In this document: in pieces, positions 5,795 through 13,022 of the stretch | Layout: the number at the start of each line of letters is the position of its first letter | Numbering within the stretch: the stretch's first letter is position 1 | Assembly: GCA_937950105.1 (NCBI GenBank) | Contig: CALFEM010000507.1 | Location: 1-15,758, forward strand | Origin: an uncultured Alphaproteobacteria bacterium | GTDB taxonomy: Bacteria > Pseudomonadota > Alphaproteobacteria > Rhizobiales > Hyphomicrobiaceae | Direction of reading: 5' to 3' | DNA length: 15,758 nucleotides | The notes under the pieces: model-generated | Database searches by the model: none | What the model saw: the letters and a program-made list of their open reading frames with translations, nothing else | Told to the model about the DNA's origin: nothing | Translations under genes and position numbers: made by a program

Positions 5795-7534
5795 ATGGCT
5801 GAGAATTCATTCAAACCCGAGGTCGGACGCATCAAGGACGCACGGCGCGCACGCGCCTTGCGCTTCTCGGCGCAGGTGTTTCGCGAGGCGGCCCGCCACG
5901 GCCGCGGCAGCCTGCGGCAGCACGGCCACATCAAGCCCGGCACCCAGCATCGCGGCATGGGCGCCGGCGTGCGTGCCGCCGCTGGCCTGATCGCGCCGGG
6001 CACCCGTCGCGTCATCGTCAAGGCGCGCTACACGCGGATGGCGGGTAGCGGGTTGGAAGCGGCGCGCGCACATCTGCGCTACATCCAGCGCGACGGCGTC
6101 ACGCCCGAGGGCACCCGCGGCCGGCTTTACGACCGCGACCGCGACGACGCGGATGGCCGTGCCTTCCTCGACCGCTCCGAGCGCGACCCGCACCAGTTCC
6201 GCTTCGTCGTCTCAGCCGACGACAGCGCGCGGCTGCATGACCTGAAACCGTTCGTGCGCGATCTGATGGCGCAGATGGAGCACGACCTCGACACCAAGCT
6301 CGATTGGGTGGCGGTCGACCACTTCAATACGGGCCATCCGCACACCCACATCGTCATCCGCGGCCGCGACGACAAAGGCAAGGACCTCGTCATGGCCCGT
6401 GACTACATCGGTCACGGCGTACGCGCCCGCGCCCAGGCGCTCGTCACCCTCGAGCTCGGCCCGGAGACAGACATCGAGCGCGTGCAGCGTCTGGCCAACG
6501 AGGTGACGCAGGAGCGGCTGACGCACCTAGACCGCAGTCTGATCGGCCGCGCCAGGGACGGCATCGTCGTCATCAGCGCGACCGAGGAGCGTGATCCTGC
6601 GCAACGCACGTTCCGCACCGGCCGCCTCAAGCAGCTGGCGCGCCTGGGGCTGGCCGAGGAGAAGCAGCCGGGCGTGTGGGCGCTCGATCCCAAGCTCGAC
6701 AGCAAGCTGCGCCGGCTCGGCGAGCGCGCCGACAGGTTCCGCATGATGCAGCGCGCACTCAAGGAGGCCGGTATCGAGCGCAGCGTCGCTGCCATGGCCC
6801 TGTTCGAGCGCGGGCCGCGCAAGGAGGCGCTGATCGGCAAGGTCGTCGGCTTGGGAATGGTCGACGAGATCACCGACCGCACCTGGGTCGTCCTCGACGC
6901 CGTCGACGGCCGCGTTCACTACGCCGAGCTCGGCCGGCTGGAGCCGGAAGGCGCGCCCAGGCGCGGCGCCATCGTGGCGCTCGGCAGCGGCGTGCTCAGC
7001 GAGCGAGCGACCGCGGCACCGAAGCTCGACCTCGTCACCGACATCGAGTTAAAGCACCACGTTGCCTATCACGGCCCGACCTGGCTCGATCAAGCCGCGG
7101 TCGCCAAATGGCGGCCCGGGCCCAACACGCCTGGTTTTTCTGCCGAGCTGCGCACGGCCATTGCGCAGCGCGGCCACTGGCTCGCCGAGCGGCAGCTCGC
7201 CGATTTGTCGCCCGACGGCGCCATACGCCCGCGTCCCGACATGATGCGCCGGCTGCACGAGGCCGAGACCGAGCGTCTCGTGCGAGATCTGAAGCAGCAC
7301 CTCGGTATCGACTACGTGCCGTCCGAGCCCGGCCGTCGCATCAGCGGCACTTACGAGCGGTCGATCCCGACCCCGACCGGCCGGCTCGCCGTCATCCGGC
7401 GCGAGGACACCTTCACGCTGGCACCGTGGCGGCCGGCGCTCGAGCCGATGCGCGGCCGCGCCGTGACCGGGATCGTCGGCCCGAGCCGTGTCAGCTGGAG
7501 CCTCGACCGTGGCCGTGGGCTGCCGGGCCGCTGA
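5795..7534 (+). CDS. HUH relaxase with C-terminal DUF3363-type region (VirD2-like)
   Basis: 579 aa from the ATG at 5795, chosen because AGGAG (5784-5788) lies 6 nt upstream; an ATG 20 codons earlier has no such site. Residues ~75-190 are the nuclease. ARAHLRYIQRDG contains Tyr96, a candidate nicking tyrosine. HQFRFVVSADD is residues ~133-143. The metal-binding histidine motif is NTGHPHTHIVIRG (His181, His183, His185). The remainder, ending GRAVTGIVGPSRVSW, matches the long C-terminal region of relaxases annotated with DUF3363. It would nick one strand at oriT and pilot it through a type IV secretion system. Length and motifs indicate an intact gene. No VirD4-like coupling protein follows, so transfer would need helper functions from elsewhere. 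Confidence 0.93.
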   Translation: MAENSFKPEVGRIKDARRARALRFSAQVFREAARHGRGSLRQHGHIKPGTQHRGMGAGVRAAAGLIAPGTRRVIVKARYTRMAGSGLEAARAHLRYIQRDGVTPEGTRGRLYDRDRDDADGRAFLDRSERDPHQFRFVVSADDSARLHDLKPFVRDLMAQMEHDLDTKLDWVAVDHFNTGHPHTHIVIRGRDDKGKDLVMARDYIGHGVRARAQALVTLELGPETDIERVQRLANEVTQERLTHLDRSLIGRARDGIVVISATEERDPAQRTFRTGRLKQLARLGLAEEKQPGVWALDPKLDSKLRRLGERADRFRMMQRALKEAGIERSVAAMALFERGPRKEALIGKVVGLGMVDEITDRTWVVLDAVDGRVHYAELGRLEPEGAPRRGAIVALGSGVLSERATAAPKLDLVTDIELKHHVAYHGPTWLDQAAVAKWRPGPNTPGFSAELRTAIAQRGHWLAERQLADLSPDGAIRPRPDMMRRLHEAETERLVRDLKQHLGIDYVPSEPGRRISGTYERSIPTPTGRLAVIRREDTFTLAPWRPALEPMRGRAVTGIVGPSRVSWSLDRGRGLPGR

Positions 7535-7585
7535 TCCGGGACAACGAGCAGGATCCAAACACATCTCGAAATGGGGGGAGAGCCC

Positions 7586-8020
7586 ATGTCTTTCGTCATC
7601 GACCCATCGGGTCCCGGCGCTTTCGCCGGGCACAGCCCGACGGACCTCGCTGCACTGATCCTGCGCCTCACGCTCGGGGCCTTGTTCATCGCGCACATCT
7701 ACTGGAAATGCGTGCTGCTCGACGGCGGCTTTGCGGCCTGGTGGGCCCGCTTCAGGATGAACGGCTACCCCTCGTTCGTGCCGTACTACGTCGTCTCGGC
7801 CGAGCTGCTCGGCGCAACGCTCCTGATCCCCGGCATCCACACCAGCCTCGTCTGTCTCTACGCCCTGCCGCTGATGCTCGGCGCGGCGCACTTCTGGCTG
7901 GTGCGCACCGGCTTCTTCTTCACCACCGCCGGTGCCGAGCTTCCGCTCGTGTGGACCGTCATGTTGCTCGTCCAGGCGCTGCTCGGCGACGGCGCCTACG
8001 CGCTTGGCCCCATCCGCTGA
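7586..8020 (+). CDS. DoxX family membrane protein
   Basis: 144 aa from the ATG at 7586, preceded by GGGGGAG at 6-nt spacing; an in-frame ATG at 7571 would place that site inside the gene. Four hydrophobic helices are visible: ~LAALILRLTLGALFIAHIYW, VPYYVVSAELLGATLLIPG, VCLYALPLMLGAAHFWLV and LPLVWTVMLLVQALLGDG. The order and the early G-A-xF-xxH and AELLG motifs fit DoxX/SURF4-like proteins, linked to quinone or thiol redox at the membrane. It starts 51 nt after the relaxase and lies 53 nt before a flavin monooxygenase, so the three may share a transcript. A redox partner role with the monooxygenase is inferred. Confidence 0.82.
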   Translation: MSFVIDPSGPGAFAGHSPTDLAALILRLTLGALFIAHIYWKCVLLDGGFAAWWARFRMNGYPSFVPYYVVSAELLGATLLIPGIHTSLVCLYALPLMLGAAHFWLVRTGFFFTTAGAELPLVWTVMLLVQALLGDGAYALGPIR

Positions 8021-8073
8021 TCTCTCACGCGCCAGCCGGCGCGACCAGACAATCCAACCGATCGAGGTTCCCT

Positions 8074-9402
8074 ATGGCCACGACACGTCAACTCCATCTC
8101 TTCGCCTTCCTGCGGCCGGTCGCCATTCACACCGGCGGCTGGCGCTATCCGGGCGCCTATCCAGACGCCAACTTCAATTTCGCACATCTGAAGCGCTTCG
8201 CGCAGCGGCTCGAGGCGGCGCGGTTCGATGCCGTCTTCATGGCCGATCATCTCGCGCTGCTCAACATGCCGCTGGAGGCGCTGAAACGCAGCCACACCGT
8301 CACCTCGTTCGAGCCTTTCACGCTGCTGTCCGCGCTCGCCGCCGTGACCGATCGGATCGGTCTCGTCGCCACGGCGTCGACCACCTTCGATGCGCCGTTC
8401 CACATCGCCCGTCGCTTCGCCTCGCTCGATCACCTGAGCGGCGGTCGCGCCGGCTGGAACATCGTGACGACCGCCAACCCAGATGCCGCGCTGAACTTCG
8501 GCCTCGCGCAGCACATGGCGCACGCCGAGCGCTACGAACGAGCACGCGAGGTGTTCGAGGTCGTCACCGGGCTGTGGGATTCCTTTGCCGACGACGCGTT
8601 CGTGCGCGATCAGGACTCCGGCATCTACTTCGATCCGGACAAACTCCACGTCCTCGACCACAAAGGACCGCACCTGTCGGTGCGCGGGCCGCTCAACATC
8701 GCCCGCCCCGTGCAGGGTTGGCCGGTGATCGTGCAGGCCGGCGCCTCCGACGCCGGCCGAACGCTCGCGGCCGAGACGGCGGAAGTTGTGTTCGCGGCGC
8801 ACGACACGCTGGTCGGGGCCCAGGCGTTCTATGCCGACGTGAAAGGTCGCGCCGCGCGCGCCGGCCGCGATCCCGATGCCATCAGGGTCCTGCCGGGCGC
8901 GCTCATCGTGGTCGGCGACAGCGTCGATGCGGCCCGCGCCAAGCGCGCTCGGCTCGACAGCCTGGTGCATGCCGACAGCGCGACCACGGCTCTGTCGATC
9001 GCTCTCGGCTGCGATGCGACGAAGCTTGTTCCCGACGCGCCGCTCCCGGAGCTCCCGGAGTCGAATGCGAGCAAGGGCAATCGGGCATTCGCCATCGCGC
9101 TGGCGCGGCGCGACGGCCTGACCGTGCGCCAGCTCGCGCAGCGGCTCGGCGGCTATGCCGGGCTCGCTTTCGTCGGCTCGCCGCGCTCGATCGCCGACGA
9201 GATGGAGGCATGGCTCGACGCGCGTGGCTGCGACGGCTTCAACGTCATGTTCCCGCATCTGCCCGCCGGCCTCGACGATGTCGTCGACAAGGTGATCCCG
9301 GAGCTGCAGCGGCGCGGGCTGTTTCGGCGGTACTATCCAGGCTCGACACTGCGCGACACGCTGCGGCTTGTGCGGCCGGGCAGCCGGCATTTCGCGAGTT
9401 GA
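8074..9402 (+). CDS. FMN-dependent monooxygenase, NtaA/SnaA/DszA type (luciferase-like)
   Basis: 442 aa, normal for the family. The N-terminus FAFLRPVAIHTGGWRYP, then FAQRLEAARFDAVFMADHLA, RIGLVATASTTFDAPFHIAR, LSGGRAGWNIVTTANPDAAL and YERAREVFEVVTGLWDS are hallmark segments, followed by GPLNIARPVQGWPVIVQAGASDAG. These enzymes use FMNH2 from a separate reductase to oxygenate aminopolycarboxylates, organosulfur compounds or similar substrates in the cytoplasm. No flavin reductase gene is in the window. The ATG at 8074 follows CGAGG at 6-7 nt. A long open frame upstream in the same phase is only the shadow of the relaxase gene. It appears to be cargo of the mobilization segment; substrate unknown. 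Confidence 0.92.
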   Translation: MATTRQLHLFAFLRPVAIHTGGWRYPGAYPDANFNFAHLKRFAQRLEAARFDAVFMADHLALLNMPLEALKRSHTVTSFEPFTLLSALAAVTDRIGLVATASTTFDAPFHIARRFASLDHLSGGRAGWNIVTTANPDAALNFGLAQHMAHAERYERAREVFEVVTGLWDSFADDAFVRDQDSGIYFDPDKLHVLDHKGPHLSVRGPLNIARPVQGWPVIVQAGASDAGRTLAAETAEVVFAAHDTLVGAQAFYADVKGRAARAGRDPDAIRVLPGALIVVGDSVDAARAKRARLDSLVHADSATTALSIALGCDATKLVPDAPLPELPESNASKGNRAFAIALARRDGLTVRQLAQRLGGYAGLAFVGSPRSIADEMEAWLDARGCDGFNVMFPHLPAGLDDVVDKVIPELQRRGLFRRYYPGSTLRDTLRLVRPGSRHFAS

Positions 9403-9441
9403 GGAGCGTATGCTCGGTCAGCAATCAAAGGCCGCGCACCC

Positions 9442-9882
9442 TTGCCCGACATCGACCAGACCATCGTCTCCGAACGGGAGCGGGCGACTGCGCGGGCGGC
9501 GCTGAAGGCGCTCGGGCAGCACGCAAGCGACAAAACCGATCTGCGCATGCAGCTGTCCGTGATTGGCGGCCAGATCACGACGCTCGATCTCCCGTCGGCG
9601 GTGCCGTCGATCCGCGCTCTCCTGAAGGATCTGGGTGCGGAGCGGGGTGTGACGGTCGTCGCTGACGAAGCCGAGATCACGACGCAGCAGGCGCCGAGAT
9701 GCTCGGCGTATCGCGGCCCTACCTCGTAGACGTGATCGAAAAGGGCGAACGGTCGGTACGGAGGGTCGGCCCGCGCCGACGGCTGCTGATCGCAGACGTG
9801 CTCGCCTATCGCGCCGATACCAACACAAGCGGTGCAAGGCGCTGCGCCAGTTCGCCGCGCACGACCAGGAGCTGGGCTTAAG
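9442..9882 (+). pseudogene. Excisionase-like antitoxin, frameshifted (partner of PIN toxin)
   Basis: Pieces of one ~145-aa protein lie in three frames. The first runs from a TTG at 9442 (PDIDQTIVSERERATARAAL ... VVADEAEITTQQA). One base is missing near 9691-9696, and the next frame gives EMLGVSRPYLVDVIEKGE, VRRVGPRRRLLIADVLAYR. After a second shift near 9816-9830 the third frame gives KRCKALRQFAAHDQELGL. Together they rebuild the familiar 'LTTQQAADLLGVSRPYLVxLLExGxIPxxxVGxHRRxxxxDLLAYR' DNA-binding antitoxin that precedes PIN-domain toxins. Two frameshifts make it non-functional. Confidence 0.75.
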
Positions 9883-10280
9883 TTGTTCGTTGCCTCCTTC
9901 AACGCCAACGCGCTCTATCCAGCCACGATCCACAGCGACTTCATAGAGCTGGCGCAGGCCGACGCCTCCGCGCCGCTGTGGTTGGAGGCGGTGCATCAGG
10001 AGTGGATGGGCACACTCGCCAGGAAGCGCCCGGACCTCGCAGGCGCGCCGATGGCTCGCCTTCGCCGGCTGTCGGAGGCCGAAGTCGGCGACGTCACGGT
10101 GACCAGCATCTAATACAGACGCTATCGCTGCCTGATGCCGATCACTTGCATTTGCTGGCAGCAGCCATCCGCGCCGGCGGCGTGATCGTGTCGAGAAGCC
10201 GTACGGATTTCCCGCCGCAGTGCTTGCGCCACACAAGATCACCGCACAGACGCCGGTGGCAAACGGTTTCACTTGCGGGA
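9883..10280 (+). pseudogene. PIN-domain toxin (VapC-like ribonuclease), frameshifted
   Basis: The first frame reads FVASFNANALYPATIHSDFI, then WLEAVHQEWMGTLARKRPDL, and stops at 10113. The next frame continues LPDADHLHLLAAAIRAGGVI with DFPP, and a third gives VLAPHKITAQTPVANGF. This rebuilds a PIN toxin of the 'FDANVLYPAxLRD ... EAIHxEWxxxxLxxRPDL ... LPDxDDRHVLAAAIRxGAxxIVTxNxxDFP' type. Besides at least two frameshifts, the first catalytic Asp of 'DANVLYP' is Asn here, which should abolish nuclease activity. No normal ATG/GTG is at the expected start (TTG at 9883). Confidence 0.75.
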
Positions 10281-10349
10281 CGCCAAGTATCGCGATGGGG
10301 TGTTCCACAGCAGGGAGATTCGTGGACGAGACTGGTGGATCACAGAAAG

Positions 10350-11012
10350 TCAGGTCCGCAGATTTGGACCGTCATCTGACGTGTTTTCCAAGGCGGCGAG
10401 TTGACGCCGTAGCACCTCCAGCTGTCGGTGATACTCCTCGGCGTTGCCATAGGCGACGAAGTCGGCGTAGTGGGCGTGCGGTGCAATCAATCGCCGCGCG
10501 TGCTTGATGGGACACCAATACTGCTCGGTGCGTGCCGCGATCTCCCGCACGTAGGCGAACAGGCCGTTGGCATAGGAGCAATAGGCGCAATTCAGCTTCT
10601 CGAGCGCGTTGAGATAGGCGAGGTTCTGCCGGTCGAAGACGATGTAGTCACGGCGCCGGACCTTGGAGATGCCGTAAACGGGAAAGCAAGTGGCCTGGTA
10701 GAGCGTCACGAACAGATCCAGGATGACGATTGGGACGATGACGGCATAGATGAATGGTGCCGTCACAACCACCATAAGCCGCGCGCCGCGGACGTAGTCG
10801 AGCAGCCTGATCTTGAACTCGCGATGACGCTTGAGGATCTGCTCCTCGAAGACGACCCGATCGCGCTCGATGCGCAGCCGCAGCTCGGCGCGTGCCCGCT
10901 CGAACGCCGCATCGAGCTCGGTTTCAAGGCTGCGCATGCGGGCGAGGATGGCCCTCACCTCGGAGTTTCCCGACGGCTCGGCAGTACCTTCTGGAGGTGT
11001 TGGGGCGCTCAT
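10350..11012 (-). CDS. Coiled-coil membrane protein of unknown function with CxxC
   Basis: 220 aa, not assignable to a characterised family. Residues ~18-70 are a charged helix, probably coiled coil (ILARMRSLETELDAAFERAR and onward). Residues ~79-106 are strongly hydrophobic with two prolines, enough for one long or two short membrane spans. The C-terminal half is rich in cysteine, tyrosine and histidine: C109 in TCFPVYGISKVRRRDYIVFD, C142-x2-C145 in KLNCAYCSYANG, C167 in EQYWCPIKHARR, then H179 and H181. This pattern suggests metal or redox-cofactor binding. It starts 13 nt after the stop of the 26-aa miniprotein and ends the operon, converging on the dead toxin gene. The gene looks intact; function is open. 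Confidence 0.8.
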   Translation of the reverse strand: MSAPTPPEGTAEPSGNSEVRAILARMRSLETELDAAFERARAELRLRIERDRVVFEEQILKRHREFKIRLLDYVRGARLMVVVTAPFIYAVIVPIVILDLFVTLYQATCFPVYGISKVRRRDYIVFDRQNLAYLNALEKLNCAYCSYANGLFAYVREIAARTEQYWCPIKHARRLIAPHAHYADFVAYGNAEEYHRQLEVLRRQLAALENTSDDGPNLRT

Positions 11013-11025
11013 GATCGATTGTCCT

Positions 11026-11106
11026 TCACGGCTCGCGACTGCTCATCCACATCTGCAGGAGGCCGACGAAGAGGAGGGCCGGCAGTGCGAGCAGCGCTGC
11101 GCTCAT
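11026..11106 (-). CDS. 26-aa single-span membrane miniprotein
   Basis: MSAALLALPALLFVGLLQMW then six polar residues: one hydrophobic span. Its ATG overlaps the stop of the SDH protease gene as ATGA (11103-11106), which favours translational coupling. It closely matches the C-terminus of the 73-aa protein at 12801-13022 (LLALPALLxVGxxQxW shared), and the DNA is similar too. It is therefore a truncated duplicate of that gene or a genuine regulatory micropeptide for the neighbouring membrane protease. No function is known; expression is unproven. Confidence 0.5.
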   Translation of the reverse strand: MSAALLALPALLFVGLLQMWMSSREP

Positions 11107-11951
11107 CTCGCGCTCGCTGGTCGAGGGGCTTCGGGGCTGCGAGCAGGGTTTTGTGGCAGAAACTCGATAGCTGGTGCATGGCGGATTGGCTGAGGGTAGA
11201 GGCGAATCAAATTTAGGATGGATGCCGGAATGCCGATCTTGACATTGAGGCCCATGAGCTTCGCCTCTTCGGCCGTCAGCGCATAATCGTGTGTCCATTG
11301 ACCGCCTGCGAGCTTGTCGATGAGGCTTGTCGCCTGCTCTGTGGGCATCCGATCGCCGATGAGCTCAACGGCGCCCGCCTTGACCTGGCGCAGCGCCTTT
11401 TCACCCATGTTGGCAAGCACCAGCGTCAAGTCACTGATGTCTGCAATTGGCTTCTCTTTCTTCACCTCCACAAGGCTCGCGGCAGGCAGACCGGAAATCT
11501 GCGGATCGATCGGGCCGAGCACCGAGAAATTATCCATGATGATCTCGTCGGCCGCCAGCGCAATCAGCGTGCCCCCCGACATCGCATAGACCGGCACATG
11601 CACTGTCACTATTGAGGGATGAGCCTTGACGGCGCGCGCGATCTGCATCGCGGCAAGCACCATCCCGCCTGGCGTATGCAAAATGAGATCGATAGGTGTG
11701 CCGGCCGGAGTATCCTGGATGGCTGGAATGATCTGCTGTGCATCCTCGAGATCGATCATGCGGCTCATCCGAAAGCCCAATAGGTTTTGCGTTTCCTGAC
11801 GATGAATCATCGTGATGACGCGCGACCCTCGTTCCTTTTCGATCGCTGCAATCTGATTCGCTCTCCTCGCCGCCAGCAGTCGCCCTTGAATGACTGGTTG
11901 AAGCGCAGAAGCGGCGAAGATGAGCGCAATAATGATGCTGATCAATTCCAT
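11103..11951 (-). CDS. SDH-family Clp-fold membrane serine protease
   Basis: 282 aa. It has an N-terminal membrane anchor (residues ~3-22) and a cytoplasmic or periplasmic ClpP/SppA-like domain. IDLILHTPGGMVLAAMQIAR (88-107) and VPVYAMSGGTLIALAADEII (119-138) supply the oxyanion glycines and the nucleophile Ser125. NFSVLGPIDPQI follows (141-152), and GGQWTHDYALTAEEAKLMGL carries His221, the probable catalytic His of the Ser-Asp-His type. A degradative role on membrane proteins is likely, as for NfeD-linked or SppA-like proteases. The gene lies 59 bp after the VIT gene and is coupled by ATGA to the miniprotein. The last ~20 residues (Pro/Ala/Arg-rich) look disordered. Confidence 0.87.
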   Translation of the reverse strand: MELISIIIALIFAASALQPVIQGRLLAARRANQIAAIEKERGSRVITMIHRQETQNLLGFRMSRMIDLEDAQQIIPAIQDTPAGTPIDLILHTPGGMVLAAMQIARAVKAHPSIVTVHVPVYAMSGGTLIALAADEIIMDNFSVLGPIDPQISGLPAASLVEVKKEKPIADISDLTLVLANMGEKALRQVKAGAVELIGDRMPTEQATSLIDKLAGGQWTHDYALTAEEAKLMGLNVKIGIPASILNLIRLYPQPIRHAPAIEFLPQNPARSPEAPRPASAR

Positions 11952-12010
11952 GGTTACACCGCCTTCGGACTATATGCGTTTGTATTGTGATGACTGCGGC
12001 CGACCGTCAA

Positions 12011-12706
12011 CTATACGGCGCGTCCTACCAGCGCGCCGATGATCGCTGTCGCTGCCATTGCGACCGCGCCCCAGAACGTAACGCGAAGCGTTGGCTTCAA
12101 GATGCTCGATCCGCCGAGGCGCGCGCCAACGGCACCAAGTGCCGCAAGCCCGATCAAACAAGCGATTGATACGGTCCACGTTAGCCCGCGCGTCGGCGCC
12201 AGCAATGCGACCAGCAATGGGAATGCCGCACCTGCGGCAAACGTCGCGGCCGACGTCAACGCAGCCTGGACGGGCCGTGCGGTCACATGTGGCGCCAGAC
12301 CAAGCTCGTCACGAGCATGCGTTGAGACCGCATCTTTCGCCATCATCTGCTGAGCCACTTTGCGAGCCAGGTCAGCCTCGACGCCGCGATCGACGTAGAT
12401 CTGCGTCAGCTCAGCCAGCTCCGCTTCAGGTTGGTCCGCAAGCTCTCGCCTCTCGCGCGCAAGATCGGCGTTCTCGGTATCGGCCTGAGAGCTCACCGAC
12501 ACATACTCGCCCGCAGCCATGGACATGGCGCCCGCCACCACTCCTGCAACTCCGGCTACCAAGACCTCGTTGCGTGACGGCGAGGCAGCAGCGACGCCAA
12601 CGATCAGGCTGGCCGTCGAGATGAGGCCATCGTTGGCGCCCAGGATAGCAGCCCTGAGCCACCCGACGCGTTCAATCAGATGGGTTTCGCGGTGAGGAGG
12701 CCGCAT
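12011..12706 (-). CDS. VIT1/CCC1 family iron/manganese transporter
   Basis: 231 aa from the ATG at 12704-12706, preceded by AAAGGATT; the frame is open to 12844 but that part is the shadow of the upstream spacer. Segments in order: RVGWLRAAILGANDGLISTA with SLIVGVAAA (TM1), VAGVAGVVAGAMSMAAGEYV (TM2), an acidic cytosolic metal-binding loop (RRELADQPEAELAELTQIYV and onward), then TM3-5 (ALTSAATFAAGAAFPLLVAL; TVSIACLIGLAALGAVGARL; VTFWGAVAMAATAIIGALVG). This is the VIT topology with its Gly-Ala-Met/Glu-rich helices. It probably moves Fe2+ or Mn2+ out of the cytoplasm. A 95-bp spacer separates it from the 73-aa gene and may hold its own regulatory site. Confidence 0.9.
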   Translation of the reverse strand: MRPPHRETHLIERVGWLRAAILGANDGLISTASLIVGVAAASPSRNEVLVAGVAGVVAGAMSMAAGEYVSVSSQADTENADLARERRELADQPEAELAELTQIYVDRGVEADLARKVAQQMMAKDAVSTHARDELGLAPHVTARPVQAALTSAATFAAGAAFPLLVALLAPTRGLTWTVSIACLIGLAALGAVGARLGGSSILKPTLRVTFWGAVAMAATAIIGALVGRAV

Positions 12707-12765
12707 TTCGAATCCTTTGTCGCAGCGTTGCTGTCTACTGGTGCAGTTTCTGACGGTCTGAGCGG

Positions 12766-12796
12766 GGCTCTCTCTTGAGTGAGCCACGGCTCTCTC
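12766..12796. repeat. 9-bp direct repeat upstream of the VIT gene
   Basis: GGCTCTCTC occurs at 12766-12774 and 12788-12796, offset by 22 bp, about two helical turns, in the 95-bp spacer between the 73-aa gene and the VIT start. It could be a regulator site, but it is short and function is untested. Confidence 0.35.
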
Positions 12797-12800
12797 GAGG

Positions 12801-13022
12801 TTATCGAGCGCGACCGCCCAGCCAAATCTGGACAACGCCGACAACGAGCAGGGCCGGCAAGGCGAGCAGCAGGAGCAGACCGAGGGTGATCGCTGTGCCG
12901 ATCCAGATAAATGTGAGCGCGATGAGCAGGAGCCAAGCCACGGCGAACGCGGTAGCGCCGAGTAGCCAAGCCCGCCAGCCGGTGATGACGGTGGACTTAC
13001 CGTTGCGGGTGATGACGATCAT
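12801..13022 (-). CDS. Small two-span membrane protein, unknown
   Basis: 73 aa. It starts MIVITRNGKSTVITGWRAWL and then has two hydrophobic spans: ~LLGATAFAVAWLLLIALTFIWIG, followed by TLGLLLLLALPALLVVGVVQIW and a basic tail. Its ATG overlaps the acetate kinase stop as ATGA (13019-13022), so it is translationally coupled. The final 22 residues recur in the 26-aa miniprotein at 11026-11106. I do not recognise the family; similar small proteins occur beside acetate kinase in alphaproteobacteria, but that is from memory only. The gene appears intact. Confidence 0.75.
   Translation of the reverse strand: MIVITRNGKSTVITGWRAWLLGATAFAVAWLLLIALTFIWIGTAITLGLLLLLALPALLVVGVVQIWLGGRAR

Noticed and set aside
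8028..8043. Short GC hairpin between the DoxX and monooxygenase genes
   Set aside because: Only a 5-bp stem with no T-run; expected by chance at this GC content and not enough to separate the two genes.
7996..9390. 464-codon antisense ORF opposite the monooxygenase
   Set aside because: It exactly mirrors the codon phase of a well-supported gene, has no recognisable domain, and arises from high GC at third positions.
6676..9402. A 908-codon open frame that would place a long Arg/Ala-rich extension before the monooxygenase
   Set aside because: The first 466 codons are out of frame with the intact relaxase and have low-complexity Arg/Ala composition typical of GC-rich shadows. The monooxygenase has its own ATG at 8074 with a ribosome-binding site.
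7932..9665. 577-codon plus-strand ORF overlapping the DoxX and monooxygenase genes
   Set aside because: Extremely Arg-rich shadow frame with no domain; both overlapped genes are clearly real.
12707..12844. N-terminal extension of the VIT transporter frame
   Set aside because: VIT proteins start near the RETHLIERVGWLRAA segment. A good AAAGGATT site precedes the ATG at 12706, and the extension covers the spacer and the end of the neighbouring gene.
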